Assembly (NCBI GenBank): GCA_022818135.1
Contig: JAFMSR010000008.1
Span: forward strand, 9,711,194-9,775,193
From: Saxidomus purpurata
Lineage: Eukaryota; Mollusca; Bivalvia; Venerida; Veneridae
DNA length: 64,000 nucleotides
Direction: 5' to 3'
Numbering within the stretch: position 1 is the first letter of the stretch; each line of letters starts with the position of its first letter. A model generated the notes under the pieces. The model did not search any database. It was not told the origin of the DNA and worked only from the letters and a program-made list of their open reading frames with translations. The position numbers and the translations under genes were made by a program. This document shows, piece by piece, positions 24,701-33,270 of the stretch.

Positions 24701-25607
24701 CGCAATGTTTAAAATCACTATTGCTTCATGCATTCAAACGCAGCTTTAACTTTTTTGTCTATTTATTATTTGTTAATCTTATTTGTATATTAAATTTAAT
24801 TTTATTTAAGTACTGTTTCTTACATTGCAAATATGAAATGTTTATTCCGATACAGAAAATGTAATTTTCTTAAATAAAATTGTGCTATGTAAAGTAAATG
24901 AAATACGTGCAAACATTGTCTGAACTGCAAAGTTTAAAAACAATATTGCTTCACGCATTAAATTATCTGTTCTCTTTCATTCTCATATAACAGGTTGTGA
25001 ATACAATGGTCGCTATTTCGATGAAGGTAATACATTGCAGAATTATTTATACAGCCTATTATATGTATATGATACGTAGCTATTTCAATAAAGGTAGCTC
25101 TTACATTGTAGAAAAAGTAATATAACCTACACATGTACAGACATCAATGACAATTAGTGTGATCTGAATCATGTACATGTATACATGTACCTTTTTATGT
25201 TTTTCTTCTATATCATCTGCTAGTATTTCAAAATAGAATTTAGATAAATTTGGACATAAACACGCGTCCAAGAAATATTTGATTTAAAATTTATGAAATT
25301 AATTGCCCTTAAAGGAAAGGGAAATTAGTGGCCTAACAACGATATATTTTAAATTTAAATGATTAAATAAAGACGTCAAAACGGCGAACAGAAACCGACG
25401 GGTTTGCAATAAAGGAGTAAATAAAGACTTCATAATTAGTCAATTTATATCTTATATACTATCTTCTTTGTGAAAATGATATATACCAACCAATGTTTAT
25501 TTCTTTTGTATTTAGGCGATTTTGTGTACGAAACGAATGAGAAAGAATGTTATTGTAAACGTGAAAGGGTCGAGTGTATAGAGAAAACAGTTATAACCAT
25601 TGGCTAG
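12689..25607 (+). CDS. Secreted multi-VWC-half-domain cysteine-rich protein (spliced, exons 2-11)
   Basis: Joined exons encode a signal peptide (MEPRKITTLMLIFVCGIVAL, cleavage near SQTADA-A), then one complete VWC/chordin-type CR domain. Its first half is CEYNGKSYKHG...CAKCKC...C and its second half ends LCCPVC. Seven further VWC first-half modules follow, of the form C-Y-N-G-x(3)-G...DDGCN-x-C-x-C-x(2)-G-x(3)-C-T-x(3)-C. All internal junctions are phase 1, so modules can be skipped or duplicated without breaking frame. The protein is expected to be extracellular; related VWC/CR proteins bind TGF-beta/BMP ligands or matrix, and mollusc shell-matrix proteins also use them, but neither role is shown here. 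The CN-x-C-x-C...CT-x3-C spacing also resembles pacifastin protease-inhibitor repeats. Intact length would be about 383 aa. Read literally, a 7-nt deficit in exon 9 shifts the frame and ends the protein at 25581 (about 372 aa). Confidence 0.8.
12869..12911. repeat. Short inverted repeat in intron 2
   Basis: TGATATCACAGGACAGTGT at 12869-12887 pairs with ACACTGTCCTGATATCA at 12895-12911, apart from a 2-nt indel. It is probably the core of a small foldback element. Confidence 0.55.
13483..13640. mobile_element. Foldback MITE in intron 2 of the VWC gene (158 bp)
   Basis: The arms are nearly perfect over more than 40 bp. AAATAGAATACAAGGTTACT and GTCTTTTGATAACAGTTGAT at the left mirror ATCAACTGTTATCAAAAGAC and AGTAACCTTGTATTCTCTAT at the right. 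An AGCCTCGGCAAGCCTCGGCT duplication lies near the centre. No coding capacity; it looks young because the arms hardly differ. Confidence 0.8.
14377..14695 (+). mobile_element. tRNA-headed SINE in intron 2
   Basis: The head folds like a tRNA: GTCAGCC (14377-14383) pairs with GGCTGAC at about 14444-14450, the anticodon stem CGAGA/TCTCG encloses CTTGAAA, and GGGTTCGGTTCCC is a B box. The D-arm is degenerate, so this is not a functional tRNA. A conserved body follows (GATGAGACTTAAAACCGAGG, later GGGGCGCTTTCTGTATCTTG and CACTATCCCC). The layout, tRNA-like head plus shared central domain, is that of a metazoan SINE. It would need a LINE partner for movement. Confidence 0.7.
15284..15409 (+). CDS. 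VWC gene exon 3: first half of the complete VWC domain
   Basis: Acceptor ACATTTCAG and donor TGTG|GTAAGA; 126 nt, phase 1-1. The peptide starts NCEYNGKSYKHG and includes CAKCKCDDGVLTC, the CxxCxC signature of VWC subdomain 1. Confidence 0.85.
15760..15849 (+). CDS. VWC gene exon 4: second half of the complete VWC domain
   Basis: Acceptor CTTTTTTAG and donor ACAG|GTACAT; 90 nt, phase 1-1. It encodes KICRKIEC...LSC...DLCCPVC, the CCxxC that closes a canonical VWC domain. It is the only subdomain-2 exon found in the gene. Confidence 0.8.
16233..16361 (+). CDS. VWC gene exon 5: half-domain 2
   Basis: Acceptor TTGTATTGCAG and donor AAAA|GTAAGT; 129 nt, phase 1-1. It encodes CNYNGLEFQEGEKF...DGCNECRCSGGKVICTEKEC, a stand-alone VWC first half. 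Confidence 0.85.
17184..17300 (+). CDS. VWC gene exon 6: half-domain 3
   Basis: Acceptor AATGTTCACAG and donor CAGAA|GTATGC; 117 nt, phase 1-1. It encodes CIKDNVEYESGTT...DDGCNKCVCRNGKWFCTKKQC. The YNG motif is replaced by DNVEY, so it is slightly diverged. Confidence 0.8.
17853..17966 (+). CDS. VWC gene exon 7: half-domain 4
   Basis: Acceptor CACTTATTATAG; the donor is inferred as TGCC|GTTAGT, keeping phase 1 (114 nt). It encodes CVYNGKKYPSGTSF...DGCNRCTCFDGKVTCTEREC. Without splicing the frame meets TAG within two codons, so retention or use of a later poly(A) site would give a short isoform. Confidence 0.75.
18462..20250 (+). mobile_element. Dispersed 1.8 kb repeat, copy A (intron 7 of the VWC gene)
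   Basis: It begins TTAAGGTAGGTCCACACCTT, whose first bases form a small palindrome, and runs through CCTCAGAAAACGGTCATATT, a GACGTCATGACGTC motif and a B-box-like GATGCGATTCGAACACATGA. It reaches a tRNA-like GAGGGTCCCGGGTTCGATCC near 20150. Reverse-complement copies are at 22895-23393 (partial) and 55985-57832 (full length). No intact ORF. Class unknown; the end next to TTAA is shared by all three copies. Confidence 0.8.
20755..20885 (+). mobile_element. tRNA-like SINE fragment
   Basis: CCTCCGTGATCAAGTGGTTA then GAGCCGCTGACTTTAATCAC gives an A-box region, and GGGTCGTGGGTTTGAGTCC gives the B box. The interior between them is too long and mispaired for a functional tRNA. Within intron 7. Confidence 0.55.
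20975..21085 (-). mobile_element. tRNA-like SINE fragment (minus strand)
   Basis: On the minus strand, AGCTGCGTGGTCGTTTGGGT (A box) and CCTGAGTTCGAGCCCCAC (B box) are separated by extra bases. It looks like a SINE head in intron 7, opposite to the one at 20755. Confidence 0.5.
21247..21320. repeat. Hairpin, CCAAAACTCTAAA...TTTAGAGTTTTGG
   Basis: CCAAAACTCTAAATGCCGC near 21250 pairs with GCGGCTTTAGAGTTTTGG near 21294-21311, enclosing a 25-bp AT-rich loop. Probably a small foldback repeat in intron 7. A similar hairpin, CTTCAGCGTACCCG / CGGGTACGCTGAAG, is at about 22080-22127. Confidence 0.5.
22895..23393 (-). mobile_element. Dispersed 1.8 kb repeat, copy B (partial, inverted, intron 7)
   Basis: It is the reverse complement of the first 500 bp of copy A. 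It ends TAAGGTGTGGAACTACCTTA and shares GGTAGACTGCTTGACGACGT, TACATCGTAGACTGCATATG and GTCACCGGACAAA with copies A and C. It lies in the same intron as copy A in opposite orientation. Confidence 0.8.
23838..23954 (+). CDS. VWC gene exon 8: half-domain 5
   Basis: Acceptor CTATTTTTGTAG and donor TGTC|GTATGT; 117 nt, phase 1-1. It encodes PCEYNDREYKHGATF...DDGCNKCKCLFGDVKCTDLDC. It follows a 5.9 kb intron full of repeats. Confidence 0.8.
24432..24676 (+). CDS. VWC gene exon 9: half-domains 6 and 7, with frame defect
   Basis: Acceptor TTGATTCCTAG and donor TGTG|GTATGT; 245 nt. It encodes two modules in one exon: CEDEEEDGYKYKDGQVF...GYNKCWCKDGEITCTEFNC, then CVVNGIVYSTGTIF...DGCGKC. In the first, the cysteine of the invariant GCNKC is tyrosine (GYNKC). 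In the second, after GCGKC the homology (DIECKKC) resumes in another frame; 7 nt are missing from a length that would otherwise be 252 and phase 1-1. Either this is a true frameshift, an assembly error, or the exon is normally skipped, which would keep the frame. Confidence 0.7.
24994..25026 (+). CDS. VWC gene exon 10: start of half-domain 8 (micro-exon)
   Basis: A 33-nt exon between acceptor CATATAACAG and donor GAAG|GTAATA, phase 1-1. It encodes CEYNGRYFDEG, the YNG start of another module that continues in exon 11. Confidence 0.7.
25516..25607 (+). CDS. VWC gene exon 11: end of half-domain 8 and stop
   Basis: Acceptor TTGTATTTAG. In the module frame it encodes DFVYETNEKECYCKRERVEC, a short tail and TAG at 25605-25607. 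The exon continues 16 nt to a donor GCG|GTAAGA at 25623/25624, so the stop is close to the last junction and should not trigger decay. Confidence 0.7.
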
Positions 25608-25864
25608 AATAAGGCAGCATGCGGTAAGACAAAAAAGAGCTTCTAAACATCAGAGCCTCATGTTTTCAAAACTGTTGATGCATGATGTGACGTTTTACTT
25701 GACAAAACAAATTTATATATAATCAGAACAAATAGTTTTAAGCGCGTAAAATCAGACGTATTTTGTAAAAAGTGTTTATATGCGTGTTTCTAGTCATACA
25801 GGACATGAAAAATTATTTAAAAAAAAGATTAATAGTTTCGGACATGAGCACAAGTTCAGATCGA

Positions 25865-25990
25865 AATATTTGTCACCGATGGTAACTCTTTTGACGGGAT
25901 CGAGGCTCTCCGTCACCGATGGTAATTGTTTTGGCGGGAACGAGGCTCCTGCAGAGTTCCCGCATAACAGTTACCAGAGGTGACGGATAT
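25865..25990. repeat. Local direct and inverted repeat around GTCACCGATGGTAA
   Basis: (G)TCACCGATGGTAA...TTTTG(A/G)CGGGA(T/A)CGAGGCTC occurs twice in about 55 bp, followed by an inverted copy CGCATAACAGTTACCAGAGG then TGACGG. It lies in the intron between the coding and 3' UTR exons. Function unknown. Confidence 0.5.
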
Positions 25991-26681
25991 TTCCGTCTGA
26001 ACCAAATGCCTCATGATTGAAACCTTTTTCTTGCATACCGTCTGGCTTTTTAAAGAAGATTTCTAAATGCAAACTTATCAAAATGATTCATTTTCATATA
26101 AAAATGAACGGTATTCATGTATACGTTGCGTTTGGGAAAGTGATGTCACAATATCTATTACTTTACGTCGAAAGTAGTTCACGAGAACGGGTCGTACCGT
26201 TTATATACCTCGCCATAGGATGGTGGACCTAAAAAGCACTAATACAAACAAACAAAGTTCACGAGAGTCTTCTGGCATAGCATAGCATTGGTAAAATCAC
26301 CGGAAATGCCGATCCGATATGCAAGAAATTTAATGACGACCTGAGATGTAATCATCCAAGAGGTGCTAATGTTTACAAAAAGTCTTCAAAAACAGAAAAA
26401 ATAATTTAACATTGCAATAATGCAATCTAACAAGACAAGAGCATTTACTTCTATAAAAAAAATAATGAAAATGTATGTGTTAAAAACTCGTCGACATGCA
26501 GGGGATACGGCACATGCTATTTGGTGCCATTCATTGTTAAAATGATTTTTCATACAACTAATGTAAAACAAAACCATATACATGTGTATACATGCCAACT
26601 TATTAATTAGTTCTTGTGAGTGTAGGCCTACAACTGTCTTTTTTTAATATTTAAATACATGTATACTTTATTTCGTTTCAG

Positions 26682-26818
26682 AAAAACAAAGAAAGGGAAC
26701 TTGAGCAACACCAAAACATGAAACCGAATTTAGCTGTTACAACAACTTGAACGCTAAAATGATTCAACCGTTATTGCTTTTCCTTTATACATAATAAAAT
26801 AGACATAAAATGTAACTT
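26682..26818 (+). other. VWC gene exon 12 (3' UTR) with poly(A) signal
   Basis: A pyrimidine-rich acceptor TATTTCGTTTCAG ends at 26681. AATAAA at 26793-26798 is followed by a T-rich stretch, so cleavage is expected near 26815. Linkage to exon 11 is inferred from its donor. Confidence 0.5.
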
Positions 26819-26819
26819 T

Positions 26820-28180
26820 CTGTTTTTACCATTGCTTACAATGCTTCCTCTGCAAAGAAAACTGTTTAACTACAATTTGTTCTAAATTGAGCAAAATGAC
26901 GTCATAATACGGATTGGGACTTAAAACGACTAATATCACTTCGGCTTTGTTAAAACAAAACTGTTTACCGAAGGCTAAAGTATCTAACCCTGACCCTAAC
27001 AAGGCAGTTTTAATATTGTCTATGGAACGTTAATCTTACAGATCTTTTCCTGTTATATGAACCACGTGACTTTTCAAAATCTCTGAGATAATTTACACTG
27101 TTGTTTTCAGTCTGGCCACAGAATATGACAAAGGTAACTAAATGTCCATGGCTTTAAAAAAATGAGAAAAGAAATTTATTGATGAATGCTGCTGCAGTAA
27201 ATATCATTATTATATACTTTCATATTGCCCCGTTCACTCTCTAAGAGTTCGTTCAGTATTCTACGGTACTGCACGTTGGTAAGGAATGATAGTGAACGTT
27301 GGCAAGGGTGGGCGGTCCTAGCGATCAGTTATTTGTTTGCAAACATCGTTTTGATGAGGTTCATATGTCGAAGTTTGATAGCTTTTTTACAATTAAATAA
27401 ACTATGGTTTTAAAATAAAAAAGAAACTTTAATCATTTTCAAGTAGACGTAAAAGAGATTCATTTTTAAAAAGGTTCGAATTTTTTAGGGCACGCAATAC
27501 ATTTTTAGGAAGTACATCAAGTTGATGTATTCACATTTCAAAGTACAAACCTGCATCCGTAGGAAAAGTCTTGCGTTTTTCAAAACAAGATGGCGGACGG
27601 AAACTCGCAAGCTCGTTTTTCCCGCCAAATCAACTCGTTCCATGTAATATTTCACCATACAAGTTCAATAACCTATAGAGTTAAAAACTGTCGTACAGAG
27701 AAACTGTGATCGCTGTTTATTTGTGCACCTATTTGAGTATATCAAGTAAGGACAGAGTTGATTGCTAATTTCTGACATGTCACCTTTTCGCGTGGCGGGG
27801 CGGAAAAAATACGACACACTACTGATTTGCCGCTCCGTATTTTCTCCTGTCGCCCCGCAACACAATCAGTAGTTTGTCGCATTTTCTATACGACACGAGC
27901 AGCTTGTCGTGTTGTCGCATTTGATCCGCAAACACGGTCAGCAAAACGTGAGAAATGAACATTTTGGCCTTTTCCTGTTTTCTCCTGGCGGCCCGCCAAG
28001 CTAAAATATTTACCGGTTTTCGCCTTCGATCTTTTGCGCATGCCTACCAGAACCCGACAGGCGAACAGTGGTTAATTTTGAAGTAATTGTATATTCACCT
28101 CGAGTAAAATGTATACGTGGCCGAGATGATGCCATGACATCTTCGTGACTACGTGCACTGACCGCGCACTATCAAGGCTT
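26820..28180. other. Intergenic after the VWC gene; one dispersed repeat, no gene
   Basis: 27430-27610 is a dispersed repeat (minus-strand copy of the one at 32995). Around 27790-27920 imperfect inverted repeats combine CGGGGCGGAAAAAATACGAC with TATTTTCTCCTGTCGCCCCG and ATCAGTAGTTTGTCG. I see no coding exon. Confidence 0.5.
27430..27610 (-). repeat. Dispersed repeat, copy 1 (minus)
   Basis: Its reverse complement shares GCCATCTTGTTTTGAAAAACG, GCAGG..TGT.CTTTGAAATG, TGAATACAT and CGTGCCCTAAAAAATTCGAAC words with 32995-33270. Divergence and indels are substantial, so it is an old family. Confidence 0.6.
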
Positions 28181-28560
28181 TTGTTAAAGATGTTCGTATC
28201 CCGTTTGGGCATCGCGATAAATGAATGGCGCTGTTCGTATACCATTCGTGCATTACGTCATTAATGAACGACACTGTTCGTATCCCGTTTGGACATCGCG
28301 ATAAATGAATGGCGCTCTTCGTATATACCATTTGGGCATTACGTCATTAATGAACGGCACTGTTCGTATCCCGTTTGGGCATCGCGATAAATGAATGGCG
28401 CTGTTCGTATATACCATTTGGGCATTACGTCATTAATAAACGCTCTGTTCGTATCCCGTTTGGGCATCGCGATAAATGAATGGCGCTGTTCGTATATACC
28501 ATTTGGGCGTTACGTGATTGACGTATACCGTTTGGACATTATATGAAAAATGAACGGCGC
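28180..28560. repeat. Tandem repeat, about 85-88 bp unit, 4 copies
   Basis: The unit runs TGTTCGTATCCCGTTTGGGC, ATCGCGATAAATGAATGGCG, CTGTTCGTATATACCATTTG, GGCATTACGTCATTAATGAA, CG. Copies start near 28190, 28276, 28362 and 28446, and the last decays after 28520. Each unit contains two related halves (TTCGTAT...CCGTTTGGGCAT and TTCGTAT...CCATTTGGGCAT), so it arose from a roughly 43-bp duplication. Confidence 0.85.
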
Positions 28561-28561
28561 T

Positions 28562-29401
28562 CAGACTAATATGGCTGCCTTTAGACTGGTGTTCTTGATG
28601 TTGTTCTGGACTCTATAACCATTATGACCTATTTGGCTTGGTAGAACTTTACAAATTTTATTATTTGTATAGAACAGAAAATTTAATGAATGTATTTGAA
28701 TAAACATAATACAACATTTCTCACATCAAACTATCTATTGATTTGTGATAAACATAGAGATAACAATTTATTCAATTGAACTGTATTGTAATCAAGCAAT
28801 TATCAAACGAGATGTCCATACAATGACAAACATAGAAAAACTATAACAACACTAAAATTACAAAAAAAACGTATAATATAAAAGTTAGAATTATATCACA
28901 GACAACACTTACAAAACCATGGTTTATTGTGACAATTAATTTTCTTCACATGCCTCTTACTTACTAAATATATTTTAGAAACAAAGACTTGTTATTGATA
29001 GTATACAACTATAAAGTGCATTTTCAAATCGATTCTCCATGAAAGCTCGCTCAATGGGTTCTTGGTGGTATACAAAGAATAACATTAGAAACTATTGTAC
29101 ATCCTAATCATTTTTGTCCAAGAAACAAAGCAATTGAAAACAAAACAACTGAAAACAAAACAATTAAAAACAAAACAAGGCAAAATATATAACTCCACAT
29201 GTATGTCTACTTCCCGCCGTGCATGATGCACCAGGTAGGAATAGTGTTACTGGCCCGAACGTAGGCTGTTGCAAGTTGGGAATATATAAGATGTTGAGAT
29301 ACTTCTTTACATTTAACGGAACTTTCCTACAAAATATAATATTAGTCAAATACATTTTCTGAATTGGATATAAATTACTGAGTTATTATTTCCGTTATCA
29401 T
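28562..29401. other. Intergenic / 3' side of the dioxygenase gene
   Basis: No coding signal. It should contain the 3' UTR of the minus-strand gene at 29402. AT-rich, with a CAAAACAA-type low-complexity stretch at 29140-29175. Confidence 0.4.
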
Positions 29402-30407
29402 TCATTTACAAAGGCAGGCAAGGATCCTTCGAGGTGGGATAAAGGATCTTCTGCTATGAAGAACAAGTTTGTTGTCTAAAATGACGACATCGCCTTTTTG
29501 CCATTTAAAAGCTATTGCAAGGGATTCGAACACGTCCTCTAAGCTTTCCATGGCGTAAGAAGGCATCTCACTTCCGTCCGGAAATGACACGGCTTTTTTC
29601 CTGTCATTTCGGTCATCTTGCCAGCCAAGATAAGCAGCTAATACGGAATTAAACCAAGATTTCTTTCCTGTGCGGTCGTCAGTGCGGACTGCCGGAAGTG
29701 TTGCAGTACGTGTGCGCAAACAGCCATTCTGAAGCCATTCAAACGTTGTTCCCTGCTCGGCACATTTTCTCTCGACTTCTTTCTTGTCTGTTGTTTGGTA
29801 CGTTGACTTCCAGCCGCGACCTATGGGAGAAGTAGGGTCGTCATCTTCTGGCAGCACCCGGTTATACACCACACCTTTTTCTTCAAGCTCGTCCACGAAC
29901 AGTTTTTCTCTTTTAGCCATGGCTTTATATATCTCATTTGACAGTGCGAGTGGCGTTTCACCTCCAACTGTCGGTGCAACGTCACAGTAAAAGAAAAGCG
30001 TGGATGGAAATGTCGGAACTTGTGCCTTTTCGTGATGGAACGGTATGAGCTGGTCAGGAGGTGCTTCGTTCGCAGTAAACATATTTCCAGTAATGACCTT
30101 CCTTGGAGCCGCCCCGCCGACGTAAGGCAGTGCTTCGTAGCCAAATATTTTTACAAAGGCGTCAAAATCGTCTGGTGATTCAATCGGAAAACTTCGGAAC
30201 AAGACGGCACCGTGATCTACGAGTAAGTCTTCTAGCTGACTCTTGTCTCTTTTTATCCAGACAAGTTGTATCTTCCATTGATTGTATGTTTGTACCTTTA
30301 GGAACTAAAACAAGTGGAAAAGCTCGGCCGTTGAAAATTTTCTGTTGTGGTGCTGACAGGTTTTCACTCCTTGCGGCAAAGTCGTTTGGAAGCTCAAGTA
30401 CTGGTTC
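29402..30407 (-). CDS. TauD/clavaminate-synthase-like Fe(II)/2-oxoglutarate dioxygenase, terminal exon with one frameshift
   Basis: The minus-strand exon runs from acceptor TATTTTAG|GAACC (30408) to TGA at 29402-29404. The long frame from 30202 gives LFRSFPIESPDDFDAF, GGAAPRKVITGNMFTANEAP, the metal-binding HxE (FHHEKA, residues 56-58 of that frame), a distal His near residue 249 (VLHSRRSF), the 2-oxoglutarate arginine region (PPRRIL) and the typical end LCK. This matches the TauD/TfdA fold family, which hydroxylates small molecules with Fe(II), O2 and 2-oxoglutarate; the substrate is unknown. Upstream, PNDFAARSENLSAPQQKIF...FPLVLVP (30407 to about 30270) and WIKRDKSQLEDLLVDHGAVL (about 30262 down to 30205) are clearly one protein but in different frames. 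A single-base shift near 30262-30270 separates them. Total about 335 codons, close to the family's usual length; a small 5' exon is missing. It is a single-base assembly error or a recent pseudogene. Confidence 0.8.
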
Positions 30408-31070
30408 CTAAAATACAGTTACGTAGTTACAATCATATAATCAACTAAACAAGCAACACATGGACAATCTCCCTCCAGGGTACCGGTTATATCCAATGCA
30501 ACGTAAGGTATATAGTCACAAATATATCAACCACCATTCTACACGTCTTAGCGTGCAGAGTATTGTATAAACATTTTTTTTGTAATTATAAATTTTGAAG
30601 GTCGATCAGATAATTCTATATCGGTATCATAAAATTTATAGGGGATAATCTAGCCATTTGATGCAGCAGATAACCAACCTATTCACAAATATAATAACTT
30701 GGATTTAAATGCTAATGTTCGAAATAATTGTCCACAAATTCAAACTTAAGTAATTTCTCTTTACTTTTTCGTTGGCAATTCGATCCCATTTCATAGTGAT
30801 GCATTCATACAACGTTATTACAGTAGAGCGGTTTCAAAGATTTTTTGTATTATACAGCATTAATTAGCCAAAATTGATACATTTTGACTAAAACTTGGAG
30901 GGCAAGACATTTTCAATTACAATGTTAGAAGATAAGCGGGAACAAAATAAGACACAAAGATGGTGAAAATGTCGATCAGATATGTAGATTAACACGTTAG
31001 TTTCTATGAACACCAAACTCCCTCCAAATGTTGAAAAACTCACGCCAGTTACACAGTCACGGCTGTGTGG
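30408..31070. other. Upstream region / intron of the dioxygenase gene, nothing recognised
   Basis: The first exon of the minus-strand gene should lie in this direction, but no ATG exon with a good donor was identifiable by eye. Confidence 0.35.
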
Positions 31071-31074
31071 ACTA

Positions 31075-31200
31075 AGGTACTTGAAGCCTCAGCATCTTTG
31101 TCTTAGGATACACTTCGTGCTCAAACTTGGATTCAAACCGGGACCAGCCTTGACGGAGACACAGGCCCTGGTCACTGAGCTATCGGTACCCACAAACACA
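31075..31200 (-). mobile_element. tRNA-like SINE fragment (minus strand)
   Basis: On the minus strand, GGTACCGATAGCTCAGTGAC (A box, TAGCTCAGTG) and CCCGGTTTGAATCC (B box). The spacing between boxes is close to a tRNA, but the stems do not pair. SINE head or tRNA pseudogene. Confidence 0.55.
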
Positions 31201-31384
31201 TTGCTTAACACATTGTATTAAGTTGAGAATACAGCACACAACTTCAATTATCCCTCATCGTAATAAGACGGATCCACCAGCGGTCAAGTGTGTACGCATG
31301 TATCCTAACCCTAACTCTGTTACTGACGATTCCCTTTTCAAAAAACATTCAATTCAATGATTTATTCATGATACCGTAAATAAA

Positions 31385-31735
31385 CCTCATTGAATATTGC
31401 AGTTCTATATTTTGCATCCGAGAAAAGCGCAGTGCCAACCTCATGAATATTGCAGTTCCATATTTGGCATTCAAGAAAAGCGCAATGCCAACCTCATTGA
31501 AAATTGCAGTTCTATATTTGGCATTCAAGAAAAGCGCAATGCCAACCTCATTGAAAATTGCAGTTCTATATTTGGCATTCAAGAAAAGCGCAATGCCAAC
31601 CTCATTGAATATTGCAGTTCTATTTTTTGGCATTCGAGAAAAGCGCAATGCCAACCTCATTGAAAATTGCAGTTCTATATCTGGCATTCGAGAAAAGCTC
31701 AATGTCAATCTCATTAAATATTGCATAAACATGCG
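31385..31735. repeat. 54-bp tandem repeat, about 6.5 copies
   Basis: The unit is GCAGTTCTATATTTGGCATT, CAAGAAAAGCGCAATGCCAA, CCTCATTGAAAATT. Because 54 is divisible by 3 and the unit lacks stops in several frames, it opens overlapping frames on both strands (plus 31397-31663 and 31443-31763; minus 31349-31732) that read as 18-residue repeats. Each unit holds a small hairpin (TTGGCATT...AATGCCAA). There is no start context, splice signal or codon bias to support translation. Confidence 0.9.
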
Positions 31736-32994
31736 ATTTCACAATAAAGTATGTTCCACCTAATTTTGGATTACTAGTTTCTTGTCGCTGTTGGATGTAT
31801 TTTTGCTCTTTATAGCATATTTATATCTGGAAATTTAATATCTCCAGGCATCTTTTTCATGTTTCGATTATTTCTTACTAAAACGTCAAAATCCGCGTTT
31901 TTGTGATTTTCTCCTTAGGGCGTTATGCAAAGTGAAGTCGCGTTAATTTCCAAGATGGCGGCGTCCATTGCTGACGTTACCAGGGACGTACTCAAAATTA
32001 CCAACGTCGAAAGAGACAAGTTTTTGCGGTGCTTATCTGTTATTTTATAAATGTATATATGGCGACCTGAACAAATCCGTATCAACTATTCAACGATTTT
32101 GGCATAATACCTTGCTTTAAATCACCGGCATCGTAGGATCAGCCGGTACATTTTCGTCATTGTGTAAGGGCCCTAAACTTTTAATTGTCGACATTAAACT
32201 TGTGAATCATACAGGCAATTTTCGGATCCTAGAAAAACATAAAATAAAGTATCTATTGTCGAAAAACGGCAAATATCAAATCTTGGTCACCCACTGATAT
32301 AGACAATATATAGTATGTAATAAGAACCCCTCACTCAGGTGCGGACGAAGATTTCAGCTGTTTAAAGAAGGGGGTCTTTCTTTAGGAATCCACCATAACA
32401 TTATGAGATCATGATCATATATTTTCAGAAATGAAAATTATTTATAAAACTTTTCTTTTATGAATAGATCTGAAAAAATAGGATGAATCCCTCAACCACG
32501 CGTCCTAGAATAGACACTGCAAGGCTGTCACTCCCGTAAAAGGAAATGTTTCAAGAATATGAGGATCTTACATGGCCTACTGTGGAGGACTGGGTTGTTC
32601 CGACCAGAGGGAAAGCGGGGGGATAGGAGGAACCGAGCGAAGCATGTCTTGCATACTTTATTTGATTTCATTGCAGTTTCTACGAGAAAACCGCTTAATA
32701 GGCCCTACTATGTTGATTGGTAAATCAAAACTTCATGTTGATTAAATATAATTCCATGCATGACACCCCTTTGCGTAGGAAATTTGGTAGGTTCACACGT
32801 GAATTAACCACGGTTTATGTATCTAGCGCTAAAAACATAGTGCTTGATCGCATCCAAAACTGTACTTTATTTACGTTGTGAAACAAAAAAAATATTAATT
32901 AAATCCTAAACAGAAATTCTCCTGACGCACGTCCAGTTTACTTGATTAACTGGTTTTGTTTATACAGTGACGTCATTTATCAAGAGAAACTGTG

Positions 32995-33270
32995 ACGTCA
33001 TTTACCGCCATTTTTTGTTTTGAAAAACGTATGAATGCAGGTATGTTCTTTGAAATGTGAATACATTATGTTGCTATACATTTCTAAAATTTGATGCTCT
33101 TGCTTGTGACACCATAAAAAGCACCATATCTTTTCGCAATCAACTCTCGCTTCAAAACTACATGGATATTCGTTACCAACAATTTTCGTAATTTGAACCG
33201 TTATTGCGTACCCTGAAAATTCGAACCATTCCTAAAAATGAAATTCCTGTTACATTAACTTGAAAAATAT
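32995..33270 (+). repeat. Dispersed repeat, copy 2 (plus)
   Basis: Shares TTTGTTTTGAAAAACG, ATGCAGGTATGTTCTTTGAA, ATGTGAATACAT, TTGCGTACCCTGAAAATTCG and ACTTGAAAA words with the reverse complement of 27430-27610. The two copies flank the dioxygenase locus in opposite orientation. Confidence 0.6.

Noticed and set aside
28180..28560. CRISPR-like array
   Set aside because: Whole 86-bp units are repeated with no variable spacers, and the genome is eukaryotic.
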